DNA from: Bacteroidota bacterium
GTDB lineage: Bacteria > Bacteroidota > Bacteroidia > Chitinophagales > Chitinophagaceae
Length of the DNA stretch: 8,793 nucleotides
Reading direction: 5' to 3'
NCBI GenBank assembly: GCA_023423015.1
Contig: JAFAGE010000377.1
Span: 1 to 8,793 of the forward strand
Under the pieces are notes generated by a model. That model worked only from the letters and a program-made list of their open reading frames with translations. It made no database searches and was not told the origin of the DNA. The position numbers and the translations under genes are program-made. Position 1 is the stretch's first letter, and every line of letters begins with the position of its first letter. Below are positions 6,734 through 8,793 of this stretch, piece after piece.

Positions 6734-6961
6734 TTAGTGAGGCGCAGACATTGCGTCTTTGTCTTTGCGAACAGTGGAATCGCTTCCGGCGTTAGCAGAG
6801 TCGGCAACGGCATTGGTAGCCCGCTCCGCTTCGGTGTTCGGACCACTATTCATTACCGGTTCGTCTACCTGATTGCCTCCATCATTGTTAGTTGATGAAT
6901 CACCGCAGGCAACAAAAAACATGAGGGTCATAGCGGAGAGTGTAATCGCTATCTTTTTCAT
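6734..6961 (-). CDS. Small low-complexity lipoprotein
   Basis: This gene encodes 75 residues with a lipoprotein signal: MKK, a hydrophobic core (IAITLSAMTLMFF) and VAC with the acceptor Cys at residue 19, followed by Gly-Asp-Ser. After lipidation the mature protein would be only about 57 residues, rich in Asn, Asp, Ser, Ala and Glu, with no predicted fold; it is likely a disordered envelope lipoprotein. The Asp two residues after the Cys is weakly reminiscent of the acidic surface-export signals of Bacteroidota lipoproteins, but there is no clear acidic cluster, so surface exposure is not supported. It starts 11 bp after the rho stop codon on the same strand and probably shares its transcript. 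Its stop is only 6 bp from the stop of the convergent IPExxxVDY gene. I do not recognise a named family. Confidence 0.72.
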   Translation of the reverse strand: MKKIAITLSAMTLMFFVACGDSSTNNDGGNQVDEPVMNSGPNTEAERATNAVADSANAGSDSTVRKDKDAMSAPH

Positions 6962-6972
6962 GACGTTTATTT

Positions 6973-8685
6973 TTAACCGTTCATACTAGCCAGGAACTCC
7001 TGGTTGTCCTTGGTTCCGCGCATTCTCTTCAGCAATTCATTCATAGCCTCTTCAGCATTCATGTCGCTGAGGTAAACGCGAAGCAGGTTGATGCGTTGCA
7101 GAACGTCTTTTTCGAGCAACAGGTCATCTCTACGTGTAGATGAAGCCACAAGGTCAATTGCAGGGAACACGCGTTTGTTTGCGAGCCTTCTGTCGAGGGC
7201 AAGCTCCATATTACCTGTACCCTTGAATTCTTCAAAGATCACCTCATCCATCTTAGAGCCTGTATCAATCAGGGCGGTTGCCAGGATGGTGAGCGATCCG
7301 CCGTTTTCGATTTTACGAGCGGCACCAAAGAATTGTTTGGGTTTTTGCATGGCATTCGCTTCCACACCACCCGAGAGCACTTTACCGGATGCAGGAGCTA
7401 CTGTATTATGTGCACGAGCGAGACGGGTAATTGAATCGAGCAGGATAACCACATCGTGACCGCACTCTACCAAACGTTTTGCTTTCTGCAAAGCGATAGC
7501 AGAAACCTTCACGTGTTTTTCAGCAGGTTCATCGAAGGTAGATGCAATTACTTCGGCACGCACGCTTCTTTCCATATCGGTAACCTCTTCAGGACGTTCA
7601 TCGATCAACACCACCATCAGGTAACATTCCGGGTGGTTTGCTGCGATGGCATTTGCAACGTCTTTCAGGAGCACCGTTTTACCTACTTTAGGTTGAGCAA
7701 CGATCAAACCACGCTGTCCTTTACCAATTGGTGTGAACAGGTCCATGATCCTTGTGCTGTATCCTGAAGGTGTAGTGAACAGGTTAAGTTTTTCGAAGGG
7801 GAACAGCGGCGTAAGGTAATCGAATGGTACGCGATCGCGCACTTCTTCGGGGCTCTTGCTATTGATGTGTTCCACTTTCAGAAGCGCGAAATATTTTTCA
7901 CCTTCTTTCGGAGGGCGAACGGCTCCATAAACAGTGTCACCTGTTTTAAGTCCGAATAATTTTATCTGGGAAGGCGAAACATAAACATCGTCGGGTGAAC
8001 TGAGGTAGTTATAGTCGCTACTACGCAGAAACCCATATCCGTCAGGCATCATTTCCAGTACACCTTCACCCATTATTACGCCGTCAAATTCGATATTGAA
8101 AACGGGTTCTCTTCTTTGAGGATAACCCCTGTTTGGCTGGTCTGAGCCTGGTGTCGCAGCTGGTTGTCCGTTCTGTTGCGGAGTCTGTACCACTGGAGGT
8201 TCAACCATCTCCGCCTTTTCAATGTCTGCATCTAAAGACACGTCGTCTTCTTCAGGAAGTTCAGGCTGCCTGTCGCGCTGTTGAGGGCGGGGTGTGAAAG
8301 AGATTTCCTGCTGGTCGTCGCTATCCTGTTTACGGCCTTTTGCTTTCGCTTTGTGGGCGTTATTAGCTGGTGCCTTTTCAGGTTGTTTTTCAACAGTTCT
8401 TTTCCTGGGTGCTTCCTTCTTGATTTCTTTCGAAGGTGTATCACCACTTTCCACAACGGCTTCTTCAGTAGAATTGGCGGTTGTAGTTTTTATAATTCTT
8501 TTCCTTTTGCCTTTGTCATCGGCAGAAGTATTTTTCGAGTCGCTTGCGGATACTGCTTGTTTATCGAGAACCTTGTAAATGAGGTCCTGTTTGTTGAGTT
8601 TCCTGGCATTTGGGATTTTAAGCTGCTCTGCTATGTCAAGCAGTTCTGGAACGAGCATATCGTTCAATTGCAGAATATCGTACAT
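6973..8685 (-). CDS. rho: Transcription termination factor Rho
   Basis: Rho is the hexameric RNA-dependent ATPase that loads on nascent C-rich RNA and releases RNA polymerase. This copy has 570 residues, against 419 in E. coli. An N-terminal Rho_N helical domain spans about 1-43 (LVPELLDIAEQL, LNKQDLIYKVL). It is followed by a hydrophilic insert at about 44-195, first Lys/Arg-rich (GKRKRIIK, APRKRTVEK), then acidic, then Gln/Pro-rich. The cold-shock-like RNA-binding domain follows, with the RNP1-type DGYGFLR at 215-221. The ATPase core is intact: Walker A QPKVGKT (331-337), LIDERPEEVTDM (360-371) with the catalytic Glu, Walker B VVILLDSITRLARA (412-425), the Q-loop region at about 437-465 and KRVFPAID (504-511) with the arginine finger. 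The start gives an N-terminus aligned with other Rho proteins. The small lipoprotein gene follows 11 bp downstream. Confidence 0.97.
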   Translation of the reverse strand: MYDILQLNDMLVPELLDIAEQLKIPNARKLNKQDLIYKVLDKQAVSASDSKNTSADDKGKRKRIIKTTTANSTEEAVVESGDTPSKEIKKEAPRKRTVEKQPEKAPANNAHKAKAKGRKQDSDDQQEISFTPRPQQRDRQPELPEEDDVSLDADIEKAEMVEPPVVQTPQQNGQPAATPGSDQPNRGYPQRREPVFNIEFDGVIMGEGVLEMMPDGYGFLRSSDYNYLSSPDDVYVSPSQIKLFGLKTGDTVYGAVRPPKEGEKYFALLKVEHINSKSPEEVRDRVPFDYLTPLFPFEKLNLFTTPSGYSTRIMDLFTPIGKGQRGLIVAQPKVGKTVLLKDVANAIAANHPECYLMVVLIDERPEEVTDMERSVRAEVIASTFDEPAEKHVKVSAIALQKAKRLVECGHDVVILLDSITRLARAHNTVAPASGKVLSGGVEANAMQKPKQFFGAARKIENGGSLTILATALIDTGSKMDEVIFEEFKGTGNMELALDRRLANKRVFPAIDLVASSTRRDDLLLEKDVLQRINLLRVYLSDMNAEEAMNELLKRMRGTKDNQEFLASMNG

Positions 8686-8793
8686 AAAAAAACTTGAGAG
8701 TTTACCACGTGTTCAAAACGACGAACTTGGGTTGTGAAATCTTTGAATGAGTTTATATTGACCGGAATGCTATGGACTGATGAGTTAAGAGAG
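8686..8793. other. Rho upstream region, no supported gene
   Basis: These 108 bp precede the leftward rho gene. The minus strand contains TCGTTTTG (8723-8716), one mismatch from the TAnnTTTG box, but no TTG at a suitable distance, so the rho promoter may be weakly matching or lie outside the window. An A/T tract (six A on the plus strand at 8686-8691) sits directly before the start codon. A CACGTG palindrome occurs at 8706-8711. An ATG at 8767 opens a plus-strand frame of nine codons to the window edge; it is too short to judge. Confidence 0.4.

Noticed and set aside
8281..8697. Plus-strand 138-codon ORF, hydrophobic and Phe/Cys-rich, antisense to rho
   Set aside because: It lies opposite the low-complexity insert of rho; its hydrophobic composition is what the complement of Lys/Glu-rich codons gives. 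No promoter or family resemblance.
8767..8793. Start of a rightward gene at the window edge
   Set aside because: Nine codons only, no consensus promoter upstream; it cannot be judged without the next sequence.

Overview
The window looks like core chromosome of a Bacteroidota, most likely a Chitinophagaceae-type bacterium. The evidence is a Rho factor with a long hydrophilic insert, an IPExxxVDY-family protein (a family I know only from this phylum), start codons without Shine-Dalgarno sequences, and a textbook Bacteroidota promoter (TTG-N20-TAnnTTTG). This placement is inference; there is no rRNA or other phylogenetic marker to confirm it. I see no CRISPR array, tRNA, rRNA, insertion sequence, phage gene or obvious island boundary.

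Layout from left to right. (1) The 3' end of a DsbA-family thiol oxidoreductase gene (+), beginning outside the window. (2) Convergent with it, and overlapping it by 37 bp, a gene for a small exported protein of unknown function (-). (3) A 340-bp gap with no intact gene, holding a short ORF that resembles the start of an AraC-type regulator and then breaks off, plus two palindromes. (4) A very large SWIM/SNF2-type helicase-like ATPase (-). (5) Divergent from it, an exported M28-peptidase-like protein (+) that has lost most of the metal-binding catalytic site. (6) Overlapping that gene by 4 bp, an IPExxxVDY-family protein (+). (7) Convergent with that pair, an apparent two-gene unit read leftwards: transcription terminator rho (-) followed 11 bp later by a small, low-complexity lipoprotein (-). 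The last 108 bp upstream of rho hold no gene I can support.

The genes do not form one evident pathway. The cytoplasmic nucleic-acid machines (SNF2 ATPase, Rho) are housekeeping-type genes, interleaved with envelope or periplasmic proteins. The most unusual object is the degenerate, truncated M28 homologue coupled to the IPExxxVDY gene; it looks like a maintained pseudoenzyme and not random decay. I found no convincing new defence, mobile or biosynthetic system.
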